A stretch of DNA of 64,000 nt from Paenalkalicoccus suaedae (GTDB taxonomy: Bacteria > Bacillota > Bacilli > Bacillales > Salisediminibacteriaceae), in the NCBI RefSeq assembly GCF_006965545.2, contig NZ_CP041372.2, positions 434,001 to 498,000 on the forward strand, given 5' to 3'. The position numbers were made by a program, and so were the translations under genes. The notes under the pieces are model-generated. The model searched no databases and was not told the DNA's origin. It saw nothing but the letters and a program-made list of their open reading frames with translations. Below, piece after piece: positions 9,069-17,234 of this stretch. Each line of letters begins with the position of its first letter. The stretch's first letter is position 1.

Positions 9069-9193
9069 TAAAAAGAACCAATATAAATAGATTATGTGGG
9101 CATCGATCCTGTACTTCTATTTCTTTTATTGATAGATATAGCTTGTGTTTAGGAAAATGTAGGAATAGAATGAGGAAAAAAGGATGGTGTGCC

Positions 9194-11134
9194 ATGCTGA
9201 CTTCCAGATTTCTTGAAGTGTGTTCAGATCCGGTCATTATTGTTCGTGCAACTGGTGAGCTTGTTCAACGTAATCGTCACTGGAAGGAATTGGATGGTGC
9301 GTTTTTCCATTTCGGTGAAGTACTATATTTTAATAAAGAAAATCATATGTGGCTAGTAGAAAGTGTGCATCGGTATGGCTATGTCGATCGGGAATTAGAG
9401 CTTTATGACGAACATGAGCAATCATTCAGACTTACTATTACATTTCTCGAAGAGGATCTCTTTATCTGTATGCTAAAAGCGGATTCAACAAGCTCTATAC
9501 TAGCAGAAACGACACATAGCATCATTGAAAGTATGGTCGGAGCATTCTATTCGCTAGATAATGAATACCGATTTGCCTATATGAATACGAAAGCAGGAAA
9601 AATGCTTGAGAGAGAGCCGCAGCAGTTAATTGGGAAAGTCGTGTGGGAGGAGTTCCCCTCCTCCAGGGAGACGAATGTATACGATCATTTTAAATTCGCT
9701 ATAGAGAATATGGAGCCTGTCACGTTTGAAGATTATTATGAACCACTCGACACATGGTTTGACGTACAGGTTATTCCTAATCGAACTGGAGGACTATCGG
9801 TATATTTCCACAATATTAATGAGAAAAAAGAGCTCGAAGTATCCTTATGGAACGCCGCTCATACGGACTTTTTAACAGGGCTCCCAAACAGACGCCGACT
9901 CTATCAGTTTATGGATATATCGATTGCTGATAAGGAACCGTTTGTCATCTACTACATTAATTTAATCCAGTTCCGTTCTATCAACGACCTCTATGGACAT
10001 GAGGTAGGCGATCTGCTCATTAAAGAAATTGGCCGTCGTTTAAAAGTTGAGATTCACTCAGGTACTGTTTGTCATTTAAGTGGCGACGATTTCGCAGTCA
10101 TTTATCAGGGTATTCACGGAGAACCAACTTTATCCTCTTTTGGCGAAACGTTAATTGAGCTTTTTAGTAAGCCTTTTGTAATTGAAGGATTACCTGCTAT
10201 TTATGTCGATCCAAGTATTGGAGCGAGCATCTTTCCTATAGATGGGAAAGAGCCGGATACGCTTTTAGATAAAGCAGCGGTCGCGATGGAAGAGGCGAAG
10301 AAAAAGGATGCCTCGTATGTCATGTGTTATGACCGTGACATGCACGAGGCAATTAATAGAGAGATCATGCTAGCGCAAGAGCTGCGCAATGCCATCTTAA
10401 ATGAGGAGCTCTCCTACCATTATCAGCCACAGGTTGATAGTCGCACGCATGAAATTATCGGGATGGAAGTCCTTACAAGATGGAATCATCCTGTACTAGG
10501 ACCAATTCCACCGAATACGTTTATTCCAATAGCGGAAGCAAACGGGGTTATAGAAGGCGTCACACGTAATCAAATCACCGTTTGTCTTGCCGAATTCAAG
10601 CGGTTAAGAAATAATCACAGGTACAATGGCACAATTAGTTTTAACATCTCATCTCGGCTACTGACTAGTAGAAGTTTTATTGATTTTCTTGTGGGGTCTA
10701 TAAGAGAGGCAGAGGTCCCTTTTGAAAAAATCGAGCTTGAACTAACCGAAAGTGTCCAGCTCTTCTCAGACAAGGATATTTTAAAGCACTTATCTATTTT
10801 ACGAGAGCGAGGTCTGCGTTTTGCTATCGACGATTTTGGGACTGGCTACTCCATGCTGTCCTACTTAAATAGATTTCCAATAGATAAATTGAAAATTGAT
10901 AAGAGCTTTATTGATCCTCTTGGCGTGGACCTCGGAGTAGAGTCTGTGTTGATCTCGATTATTGGTCTTGCGCGCAACCTCCATTTAGAAGTGATAGCAG
11001 AAGGCGTTGAGACAGAAGAGCAATGTTTACGTCTTCAAGAGCACGGCTGCTATGATGTCCAAGGGTATTATTACTATAAACCTTTAACATGTAATGATCT
11101 TTCACTTGTTTTGATGGAGCTCCATCATCAATAA
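9194..11134 (+). CDS. PAS-GGDEF-EAL c-di-GMP phosphodiesterase
   Basis: About 646 residues, no transmembrane helix. A poorly conserved N-terminal region is followed by a PAS domain (about 105-210), then GGDEF (about 220-375) and EAL (about 385-640). The GGDEF active-site motif is degenerate (S-G-D-D-F), so cyclase activity is doubtful. The EAL domain keeps its key pieces: E-V-L-T-R-W in place of EALLRW, E-L-T-E-S, D-D-F-G-T-G, K-I-D-K and V-I-A-E-G-V-E-T. I infer a c-di-GMP phosphodiesterase with a regulatory GGDEF domain. The ATG at 9194 follows AAAAAAGGA; upstream ATG codons lack a site. Confidence 0.88.
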   Translation: MLTSRFLEVCSDPVIIVRATGELVQRNRHWKELDGAFFHFGEVLYFNKENHMWLVESVHRYGYVDRELELYDEHEQSFRLTITFLEEDLFICMLKADSTSSILAETTHSIIESMVGAFYSLDNEYRFAYMNTKAGKMLEREPQQLIGKVVWEEFPSSRETNVYDHFKFAIENMEPVTFEDYYEPLDTWFDVQVIPNRTGGLSVYFHNINEKKELEVSLWNAAHTDFLTGLPNRRRLYQFMDISIADKEPFVIYYINLIQFRSINDLYGHEVGDLLIKEIGRRLKVEIHSGTVCHLSGDDFAVIYQGIHGEPTLSSFGETLIELFSKPFVIEGLPAIYVDPSIGASIFPIDGKEPDTLLDKAAVAMEEAKKKDASYVMCYDRDMHEAINREIMLAQELRNAILNEELSYHYQPQVDSRTHEIIGMEVLTRWNHPVLGPIPPNTFIPIAEANGVIEGVTRNQITVCLAEFKRLRNNHRYNGTISFNISSRLLTSRSFIDFLVGSIREAEVPFEKIELELTESVQLFSDKDILKHLSILRERGLRFAIDDFGTGYSMLSYLNRFPIDKLKIDKSFIDPLGVDLGVESVLISIIGLARNLHLEVIAEGVETEEQCLRLQEHGCYDVQGYYYYKPLTCNDLSLVLMELHHQ

Positions 11135-11148
11135 TTCAGCTGTATGTA

Positions 11149-11185
11149 GCCACCCGCGAGAGTTAGTGCGGGTGGCTTGTTTTTA
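11149..11185 (+). terminator. Rho-independent terminator after the EAL gene
   Basis: Nine-bp stem GCCACCCGC (11149-11157) / GCGGGTGGC (11168-11176) followed by TTGTTTTT. Confidence 0.9.
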
Positions 11186-11196
11186 TGGGAAAGGGG

Positions 11197-11265
11197 TGAA
11201 CCTTTTAGGAGGGGATTGAACTTTGTTCGAGAAGAATGAACCGTATGGGGAAAGAATGAACCTTA
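11197..11265. repeat. Phased 20-bp array B1 (word TGAACC)
   Basis: TGAAC(C/T) starts at 11197, 11217, 11237 and 11257, exactly 20 bp apart. The last two units share AAAGAATGAACC with arrays B2 and B3. It sits between two facing terminators of convergent genes. Confidence 0.75.
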
Positions 11266-11267
11266 CG

Positions 11268-11302
11268 CAAAAAAACCAGGCGCATCTATCTTCTGCGCCT
11301 GG
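11268..11302 (-). terminator. Rho-independent terminator (minus strand)
   Basis: Stem CCAGGCGC (11276-11283) / GCGCCTGG (11295-11302) with a T run on the minus strand (plus-strand A run ending at 11275). Confidence 0.88.
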
Positions 11303-11330
11303 CCAGTCCAATCTGCACCTATCTATCAAC

Positions 11331-11783
11331 TTAACCTAGATAAGCGTTTTTAATAGACTCATACCGCTTCTTATTAACCCCGAAGTCGGACTGTCCTACT
11401 CTCGAAGCGAAGCGCAAATCAATGTGCTGCTTTTCTTCGTGGAAAAAGAACTCTAAGTCATCCTTAAACTTCATCGTCTTCGACTTGTCGATCGCATGGA
11501 TATAGTCAGGCTGATTGCGTTCCACTAAGACCGTACCCATGTCATCTAAAATACGCTCAATTCGCGCCTTCGATTCCGCAAGGTCCCCTTTAAACGGAAG
11601 TGGTTCTACTCGCTTCTTCTCATCGTCCGTTTGTGTAGAAACTGCGTTCGGAGTCTTCGGTACTGGAGACAGCTTACCGTCCCTCACACCTAAACCACCA
11701 GGCTTACTGTTATTCTGCTTGGCCATCGTAGCCCCACCAAAACCGGCGAGAGCAGCTAAAGCAACTAAAATAATAATGTACAT
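11331..11783 (-). CDS. Membrane-anchored hypothetical protein
   Basis: 150 residues: one N-terminal transmembrane helix (MYIIILVALAALAGFGGA), a low-complexity linker (residues 23-55), then a soluble domain (about 60-150) containing SKARIERILDDMGTVLVERNQPDYI and FKDDLEFFFHEEKQHIDLRF. No family recognised. It begins only two bases after the flavoprotein gene ends, so it is the third gene of the ohrR-like operon and may serve the same oxidative response. Confidence 0.7.
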   Translation of the reverse strand: MYIIILVALAALAGFGGATMAKQNNSKPGGLGVRDGKLSPVPKTPNAVSTQTDDEKKRVEPLPFKGDLAESKARIERILDDMGTVLVERNQPDYIHAIDKSKTMKFKDDLEFFFHEEKQHIDLRFASRVGQSDFGVNKKRYESIKNAYLG

Positions 11784-11785
11784 AC

Positions 11786-13195
11786 TTATTCCCCCTTTTT
11801 CCTAAATGAAAGAGCAAATTTAACAATCGGATTAGCAAAGATCCCGTCAACATACGCCTTCTTCGCCATTTTAACCAAGATCTCGCTGTAGGTTGGGTAA
11901 GGATGGATCACCTTTGACAGTGCTCCAAACTTGATCTTGAGCGTCTTCGCCGTCTGGATCTGAGCAATAATCTCGCCAGCGCGATCCCCTAAAACCGATG
12001 CACCTAAGATATACCCTTTTTTGTCTAAAATAATCTTTACGCGACCAAACGAACCTTTTTTCGTTAACGCACGATCCAAATGATCGTAGTCATGGCGGTA
12101 CACGCGAATCGAATCGCCGTGCTTCTCGCGCGCCTCCTCCTCGGACATCCCCGAGCGTGCAATCTCTGGATCCGTGTACGTCGCCCATGTCACATGCTTG
12201 TACGACATCTTACGCTTAAACGGCAACAGCGCATTTTGCACCGCCCGAATACCCTGCGCATTCGCCATGTGAGACAGCTGGTACGGTCCAACTACATCGC
12301 CAATCGCGTACACGTTTTTTAGCGTCGTCTCTAAATAATCATTCACGACAATTCCTTTTTTATTAACCTCAACGCCGCTCTCTGCAAGGCCGAGACCGCT
12401 CACTGTTGGCTTGCGACCAAGAGCTAAAAGCAGTTTATCGCCTTTTAGGACAAAGCTCTCGTTATCCTCTTCGCATGTGAGGTGAACCTGTCCGTCCGCG
12501 TAATCAGCTTTGACAGCCTTTGTGCCAACCAGAATACGGATACCTTCACTGTGGAGATGATCACAAAGCTTCGCAGTAAGCTCTTCTTCATCGCGACCTA
12601 AAATACGAGGACCCATTTCGACTAACGTGACTTTTACGCCGAGGCGATTTAACGCCTGCGCCATCTCGACACCGATATTACCGCCACCTAGAATGAGCAT
12701 GCTTTTAGGAAGGTCTTCTTCTTGGAATAACGTTTCGTTTGTTAAATAAGGCACGTTATCTAATCCATCAATCGGTGGAACAAGTGGCTTTGATCCAGTC
12801 GCTAGGAAAATGAACTTAGCTTCAATTGGCTCGCCGTCGACTTCTAGACGACCGGAACCCTTTACTATTGCATGACCCTGTAAATAATCAATGCCAGCGT
12901 CCTCTAAGACTTCGGGCGTTTCTCCTTCGTAGACAGTCTCCATAACGTCACGAATTTCCTCCATAACAGAAGCAGTATCAATAGAAAGCTCTTGAATAAA
13001 ACGTCGTGCGTGATGCGCTTCCTTCGCCTGATTAATCATGCCTTTACTTGGAATACAGCCTGACCACGTACATTCGCCGCCGGGCTTCGATTTATCTATA
13101 AGGACAACCTTTTTACCGAATCCATTTGCCGTATACGCAGCGGTGAGTCCGCCTGCACCAGCTCCAATTACAGCTACATCATACTTTTTTGTCAT
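11786..13195 (-). CDS. Pyridine nucleotide-disulfide oxidoreductase (mercuric reductase/lipoamide dehydrogenase type)
   Basis: About 469 residues with the class I flavoprotein disulfide reductase plan: FAD-binding G-A-G-A-G-G near the start, redox-active pair C-T-W-S-G-C-I-P-S-K (about residue 42), NAD(P) motif G-G-G-N-I-G-V-E (about 180), second FAD motif Y-A-I-G-D-V (about 300), and a C-terminal dimerisation domain with the catalytic H-P-Y-P-T-Y-S-E. No partner 2-oxoacid dehydrogenase genes are nearby, so lipoamide may not be the substrate. The start at 13195 follows GGAGGAGAC; it overlaps the regulator by 17 bp. Probably regulated by that OhrR-like repressor. Confidence 0.88.
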   Translation of the reverse strand: MTKKYDVAVIGAGAGGLTAAYTANGFGKKVVLIDKSKPGGECTWSGCIPSKGMINQAKEAHHARRFIQELSIDTASVMEEIRDVMETVYEGETPEVLEDAGIDYLQGHAIVKGSGRLEVDGEPIEAKFIFLATGSKPLVPPIDGLDNVPYLTNETLFQEEDLPKSMLILGGGNIGVEMAQALNRLGVKVTLVEMGPRILGRDEEELTAKLCDHLHSEGIRILVGTKAVKADYADGQVHLTCEEDNESFVLKGDKLLLALGRKPTVSGLGLAESGVEVNKKGIVVNDYLETTLKNVYAIGDVVGPYQLSHMANAQGIRAVQNALLPFKRKMSYKHVTWATYTDPEIARSGMSEEEAREKHGDSIRVYRHDYDHLDRALTKKGSFGRVKIILDKKGYILGASVLGDRAGEIIAQIQTAKTLKIKFGALSKVIHPYPTYSEILVKMAKKAYVDGIFANPIVKFALSFRKKGE

Positions 13196-13637
13196 GTATG
13201 TCTCCTCCTTCTGAATGAGCAAGCATCGCATCAAGTAGCTGCTTTAGTGCTACGAGATCTTCTTTGTTGCCGTCAAACTGATCAAGAATCTGAATAGGCA
13301 CGTGTTGTAGCCTGTCTTTTAATGCATACCCTTTTTCGGATAATTCTACCGTGACTGTACGATCATCTTCCGGATTACGATATTTGTGCACAAGCTCCGA
13401 CTTTTCTAAATTACGAATCAGGGGTGTGAGCGTGCCTGAATCAAGATGAAGCCTTTTACCTAAGTCTTTGAAGCGAATCGTCTCTTCCTCCCACAGGACT
13501 AACATGGCAATATATTGGGTATACGTGAGTCCATGAGGCTCTAAAAGTGGCTTATACGCCTTGATCACCTCTCGCGATAGCGCATAGAGAGGGAAGCACA
13601 TTTGATTCTCCAGCTTCATGTGCTCTAGATGAGCCAT
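13179..13637 (-). CDS. ohrR: OhrR-like MarR-family redox-sensing repressor
   Basis: 152 residues. The N-terminus HMKLENQMCFPLYALSREV is nearly that of B. subtilis OhrR, including the reactive cysteine (C14 here) that is oxidised by organic hydroperoxides. The winged helix includes LDSGTLTPLIRNLEKSELV and the wing RNPEDDRTVTV. The ATG at 13637 has GAGGTG six bases upstream; the farther GTG lies inside that site. The usual target, ohrA, is not adjacent; instead a flavoprotein gene overlaps its end, so the regulon differs from the B. subtilis case. Confidence 0.85.
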   Translation of the reverse strand: MAHLEHMKLENQMCFPLYALSREVIKAYKPLLEPHGLTYTQYIAMLVLWEEETIRFKDLGKRLHLDSGTLTPLIRNLEKSELVHKYRNPEDDRTVTVELSEKGYALKDRLQHVPIQILDQFDGNKEDLVALKQLLDAMLAHSEGGDIHDKKV

Positions 13638-13660
13638 TACGATCACCTCTTTCGATTGTA

Positions 13661-13689
13661 TTAAATTTAATTGAGTTCAATTAATTTAA
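13661..13689. promoter_or_regulatory. Candidate OhrR operator
   Basis: A+T-rich dyad: TTAAATTTAATTGA on the left and TCAATTAATTTAA on the right around a short centre, one base short of a perfect inverted repeat. The content (AATT/TTAAATT) resembles the OhrR box of Bacillus. It lies 24-52 bases upstream of the regulator start and also faces the plus-strand glycosylase gene. Confidence 0.6.
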
Positions 13690-13740
13690 GCTTACTGGAT
13701 AGAAAATAGAAAGTCAACGAATACACTGGAGGGATGTTTC

Positions 13741-14382
13741 ATGCAAGATAGAGAGGCTTTAGCAAAAGAGGCAAAAAGACGGGCGGCTAGCTTTGATTTA
13801 GAAGGCTTCGTTTTTGGCGAAGGTCCTGACAAACCAGCGTTTATGTTAATAGGAGAAGCGCCAGGCGAAACGGAAATCCATGAGGGGAAGCCATTTACTG
13901 GTCGCGCCGGGAAGGAATTAATGATGTTTCTAAAGAAGATAGGAGTAACTAGAGAGGATGTGTACATAACGGCGGCGGTGCGTAGCAGACCATTCCGTGT
14001 GCGTGATAAGAAGGGACGGGACGGAGTATGGATAAAGAAGCGCTACAACCGCACACCGACAAAGCGCGAAGTACTGGCTCATGCCGCTCTATTAGACGAG
14101 GAGCTTGCGCGTGTAGATGCACCATTTATCGTAACGTTAGGGAATGTTGGATTGGCTCGACTTTTAGGTCCGGGATATAAGATAACAGATTGTCATGGGG
14201 AGCTTTTGACAGGGCCGGTGCAACGGTTAAATGCGGCGAGAGACGGCTACGAGTGGACGGAGCGATCTTACCGCGTGCTACCGACCTTCCACCCAGCGAG
14301 CATCTTTTACAATCGTAAGTTAGAAGGGAGGATTGCGGAGGACGCAGAGGTGATTCGGGAGCTTGTTAAGGGGGTCTTTTAA
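13741..14382 (+). CDS. Uracil-DNA glycosylase superfamily protein
   Basis: 213 residues. Motif A, LIGEAPGETEIHEGKPFTGRAGKEL (residues 37-61), and motif B, PTFHPASIFYN (about 181-191), place it in the uracil-DNA glycosylase superfamily near families 4/5. It has a single cysteine (in TDCHGE), so the four-cysteine iron-sulfur cluster of families 4 and 5 is absent; a cluster-free subgroup is likely. It would remove uracil or another damaged base at the start of base-excision repair. GGAGGG ribosome site seven bases before the ATG. Divergent from ohrR. Confidence 0.8.
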   Translation: MQDREALAKEAKRRAASFDLEGFVFGEGPDKPAFMLIGEAPGETEIHEGKPFTGRAGKELMMFLKKIGVTREDVYITAAVRSRPFRVRDKKGRDGVWIKKRYNRTPTKREVLAHAALLDEELARVDAPFIVTLGNVGLARLLGPGYKITDCHGELLTGPVQRLNAARDGYEWTERSYRVLPTFHPASIFYNRKLEGRIAEDAEVIRELVKGVF

Positions 14383-14422
14383 GGTAAGGTCATGTAGGGC
14401 GGATTAGAATTTACTTATATAA

Positions 14423-15229
14423 ATGAAGAAGGAGACGATTAAACTGAATTACCCGCAAGAAACAACTCGAGAAGCTAAGTTGCAGCGAGCACAAGAACTA
14501 GCTCAACGCGTGCAAGATACATATGGCGATGCTATCGTAGCTATTGGGCTCTACGGATCACTTGCTACCGGACGTGATGGAGGCTACTCTGATATCGAGA
14601 TGCATGTAGTAGCGAGAGATGAGGTAGAAATCCCGGCAGTAGAAGGAGTTTATCCACCCTATAAAATAGAGCTATCCATGAGACAGGAAACGTCCTTTTT
14701 AAAAGAAGCGAGTATTATCTCAGATGCTTGGTCGGTGAAGGCAGGGTCTTATGTTGATGTGCGTCCATTGTATGATCCTACTGATTATTTTAAGAACCTA
14801 AAGAAGATGCCGTTTAAGAGACTGTCAGAGCAAAAACTGGCTGTCATGCGAGAATTTTTTATCTGGGAACCGTGCGAGACAATTGCTAAGCTTTATACAA
14901 ATTGGGATCTTGGAAATCAGGATTATGTCATTATGGCAGCACACGATTTACTCTGGCAAACGGCAAAGCTAATTGGTCTAGCCAATGAAACATACTATCC
15001 TTCAAGAGCTACAATGCTAAGAGATGCTACTAGTATGTCGAACGTACCAAAAGGATTTGATGAACTTGTAACGAGCTATTTAAGTGGCGATATGGCAGAT
15101 AAACAAGCTGTTTACTTAGCTTGTAAAAACTTGTGGGAAGGCCTGCAAAAATGGATAAGTGAGCAAGGTATTACGTATACGGAGGACGTACTAACGCTCC
15201 CTTCAATACAAACAAAAGGAGAAAGCTAG
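14423..15229 (+). CDS. ANT(4')-like aminoglycoside nucleotidyltransferase homologue
   Basis: 268 residues, close to the kanamycin nucleotidyltransferase (about 253). The nucleotidyltransferase core AIGLYGSLATGRDGGYSDIEM (residues 40-60; G-S and D-x-E metal ligands) parallels the KNTase motif, and the C-terminal helical domain keeps LRDATSMSNVPKGFDELV and LWEGLQKW, aligned in order with KNTase. It would adenylylate a hydroxyl of an aminoglycoside, but the natural substrate of this chromosomal copy is unproven. The start is unclear: AAGGAG lies inside the first codons, so a downstream rare start is possible. One base separates it from the next GNAT gene. Confidence 0.75.
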   Translation: MKKETIKLNYPQETTREAKLQRAQELAQRVQDTYGDAIVAIGLYGSLATGRDGGYSDIEMHVVARDEVEIPAVEGVYPPYKIELSMRQETSFLKEASIISDAWSVKAGSYVDVRPLYDPTDYFKNLKKMPFKRLSEQKLAVMREFFIWEPCETIAKLYTNWDLGNQDYVIMAAHDLLWQTAKLIGLANETYYPSRATMLRDATSMSNVPKGFDELVTSYLSGDMADKQAVYLACKNLWEGLQKWISEQGITYTEDVLTLPSIQTKGES

Positions 15230-15230
15230 A

Positions 15231-15713
15231 ATGAAAACGACATTAATTGAACTGACTGTACATAAGAAAGAGTTTGAAGAAGCGCTTCGCAATTTTGAGC
15301 TTTTAGAAGAGCAAAAAGAATTTTCGGCCATGCCAATGGATAAAATCAATAGTCCGAAGGTGGAAGCGGATGCTGTACATGTGGTAATTTTAAAGGATGA
15401 GGTGCCGGTTGGCTATTTTACGCTGGAGACAGGAGATAAACGAGCGCTTTACACTAGTAACAAGCAGGCGAGAGTGCTGACATCGTTCTCCGTTACCTTG
15501 CCGTATCAGGGGAAAGGAATTGCGAAGACAGCGCTACAGATGCTACCTATGTTCATCAGAAGTACGCTCCCCGAGGTCAATGAAGTTGTACTCGGAGTAA
15601 ACAAGCGGAATGTGGCAGCGCACGGATTATATGTGGCGTGTGGGTTCCAGGATCATCTGGAGGAATTTGTGGGTCCTAAGGGACCGCAAAATGTGTTGCA
15701 TTTAGATGTTTGA
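15231..15713 (+). CDS. GNAT-family N-acetyltransferase
   Basis: 160 residues. The acetyl-CoA site is SVTLPYQGKGIAKTALQML (Q-G-K-G-I-A, about residues 84-102), preceded by VVILKDEVPVGYFTLE and followed by VNKRNVAAHGLYVACGF, the GNAT motif B end. Its ribosome site AAAGGAG lies in the end of the preceding nucleotidyltransferase gene, making a two-gene operon of potential small-molecule modifying enzymes. Acceptor unknown. Confidence 0.85.
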   Translation: MKTTLIELTVHKKEFEEALRNFELLEEQKEFSAMPMDKINSPKVEADAVHVVILKDEVPVGYFTLETGDKRALYTSNKQARVLTSFSVTLPYQGKGIAKTALQMLPMFIRSTLPEVNEVVLGVNKRNVAAHGLYVACGFQDHLEEFVGPKGPQNVLHLDV

Positions 15714-15742
15714 TGGATTAACGAATCCACCTTTCATTTGAC

Positions 15743-15977
15743 GCATACGGAGCTTCAACTGATGCAAACCTAGCTACTTGACGTAAACGAAGGACGAAGT
15801 GATGCAACAGACCTTGAGTTTGGTGCAAACGAGGGGCAGATTGACGCATGCACCTAGCCATTTGATGCAAAGCTATTTGAACTGACGCATACGAAAGCCT
15901 AAGTGACGCACTTTCTCTTTGATTTGGTGCAAACGGTCTTCGAACTTATGCAAACGCCTCTTCAACTGACGCAAATC
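15743..15977. repeat. Phased 21-bp array A2 (word GACGCATAC / GATGCAAAC), 12 units
   Basis: G(C/T)A words start at 15743, 15764, 15783, 15804, 15825, 15846, 15867, 15887, 15908, 15929, 15950 and 15971: steps of 21, 19, 21, 21, 21, 21, 20, 21, 21, 21, 21. Word forms include GACGCATACG, GATGCAAACC and GGTGCAAACG. It fills the gap between the GNAT gene and the Fur-controlled promoter. A short open frame across it (15903-16109) I regard as chance. Confidence 0.85.
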
Positions 15978-16073
15978 AAGATTGCTATATCCATAAAAGA
16001 TCACGTCTCTCATCTTATGTTACAGCATAGACGGCTACCATTCATTTCTTCTGATAAATATGTCAGAACTTTC

Positions 16074-16126
16074 TTGACTTACGAAAAGGAAGCAGATATG
16101 ATGGAGTGAGAATGATTATCACTATC
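16074..16126 (+). promoter_or_regulatory. Sigma-A promoter with overlapping Fur box
   Basis: -35 TTGACT (16074-16079), 17-bp spacer, -10 TATGAT (16097-16102). Immediately downstream, 16108-16126 reads GAGAATGATTATCACTATC, matching 17 of 19 bases of the Fur consensus. Iron-loaded Fur bound there would block transcription of the reductase gene. Confidence 0.85.
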
Positions 16127-16157
16127 ATATTGGAATGGAAATGAAGGAGGCACCAAC

Positions 16158-16940
16158 ATGATTTCGCTTCAGACTAAGCTGTTAGAGGAGACGTTTATTA
16201 CTCGTGTGGAGGACCATCCACGCTGTCTATATGCCGTGACGCTTGCTGATTTACTTGATAAAAGCCGACTAGCTGATCTTATTGCTTTTTATCAGGAGAA
16301 ACTGAAGTCTTGTCATCCCGCTGTTACAGGTACATATTTCAGTGGCTATTTTGGGAATTTCCTTGGTGGCGTACATTATATGCTAGCAGAGAATGCAGCG
16401 TATGATTGGTCACTAACAAACATAGAGCTTCAGCTTGTTCACCATGCGGAGCATAATTACTTTGGATTCTTATTCAAAATAAAGGACGACACGATGGTAG
16501 AGCTTGATGCAGCTACTCGAGATGAACAGGTGAGAGAGCGTTTAACGGCGCTTTATCGAGATTCGGTCACACCTCTTTTAGAGACGTTTGCCGAAGTTGC
16601 GGACATTCGCATCCGTGAATTATGGGGCCAGTTAAACTTGGGCATTCACTACGGATTTGACCGTGTCGTTGATTTAGGAAATCCGCGTGCAGAGGGTGAC
16701 ATGAGGTTTCTCACCGAAGAATTGGATGGGTCGATTTTTAACGCGAAAAAGAATCCTTTGGCGATTACATTCCGCCTTGTCGACAGCTATACGGGCGACG
16801 GCGAGCAGCTGCGCATGAAGCCATCGTGCTGCTTGTACTATCAGCTCGAGGGAGCAGCAGCGAAGTGCTTTACGTGTCCGCGTCTGAAGGAATCAGATCG
16901 GGAGCTTCGTCGCGAGGCATTCCGGGAGAAGCAGGCGTGA
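16158..16940 (+). CDS. FhuF/FchR-like ferric-siderophore reductase
   Basis: 260 residues. The C-terminus carries C-C-x10-C-x2-C (SCCLYYQLEGAAAKCFTCP, about residues 226-244), the [2Fe-2S] motif of the FhuF family, and the preceding region is FhuF-like. Family members reduce Fe(III)-siderophores in the cytoplasm to release iron; FchR of the alkaliphile B. halodurans acts on ferric citrate and hydroxamates. The Fur box upstream supports this role. AAGGAGG lies nine bases before the ATG. No siderophore uptake genes are adjacent. Confidence 0.85.
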   Translation: MISLQTKLLEETFITRVEDHPRCLYAVTLADLLDKSRLADLIAFYQEKLKSCHPAVTGTYFSGYFGNFLGGVHYMLAENAAYDWSLTNIELQLVHHAEHNYFGFLFKIKDDTMVELDAATRDEQVRERLTALYRDSVTPLLETFAEVADIRIRELWGQLNLGIHYGFDRVVDLGNPRAEGDMRFLTEELDGSIFNAKKNPLAITFRLVDSYTGDGEQLRMKPSCCLYYQLEGAAAKCFTCPRLKESDRELRREAFREKQA

Positions 16941-17134
16941 GCGCCGAGGTGAAGCGCTCGGGCACGGCTTTTATCGTCGAGGCAGCTCCGGACAATTCGG
17001 TTGCGCTCCCGTTTGAGGATGGCGAGCGTCTGTCGGTGCACGTGGTTGGGGATGCGGTGGTATTGCGTCCAATCAAGCGTGTGGCTGATGCAGCAGAACC
17101 GGATGGGTTTGCGGACCGCCCTCATGATAAATAG
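16937..17134 (+). CDS. Small protein translationally coupled to the siderophore reductase (65 aa)
   Basis: GTG start overlaps the reductase stop (GTGA, 4 bp), with GGGAG upstream. Codon use in third positions resembles the neighbouring genes. The segment TAFIVEAAPDNSVALPFEDG followed by ERLSVHVVGDAVVLRP has a beta-rich pattern loosely like a MazE/AbrB-type or carrier fold, but I cannot assign a family. It shares the Fur-controlled transcript and ends at a terminator, so it may assist iron release. Confidence 0.5.
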   Translation: MSAEVKRSGTAFIVEAAPDNSVALPFEDGERLSVHVVGDAVVLRPIKRVADAAEPDGFADRPHDK

Positions 17135-17143
17135 GTGCCTTAA

Positions 17144-17168
17144 ACAGCTGGCTGTGCCGGCTGTTTTT
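17144..17168 (+). terminator. Rho-independent terminator
   Basis: Nine-bp stem ACAGCTGGC / GCCGGCTGT with loop TGT, followed by TTTT. Confidence 0.85.
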
Positions 17169-17183
17169 CGTCTTTAGGGAGCA

Positions 17184-17224
17184 CAAAAAAGCCCGGACAG
17201 CTTTGGGAAGCGTTCGTCCGAGCT
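17184..17224 (-). terminator. Rho-independent terminator (minus strand)
   Basis: Stem GCCCGGAC (17191-17198) / GTCCGAGC (17216-17223), one mismatch, T run on the minus strand. Ends the lipoprotein cluster. Confidence 0.8.
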
Positions 17225-17234
17225 AGGTGATTGG

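Noticed and set aside
15743-15977. CRISPR array
   Set aside because: Units are 20-21 bp in total with only a 6-9 bp conserved word; there is no long identical repeat, no unique spacer and no cas gene in the window.
15903-16109. 68-residue frame upstream of the Fur box
   Set aside because: Lies over array A2 and the promoter; no ribosome site.
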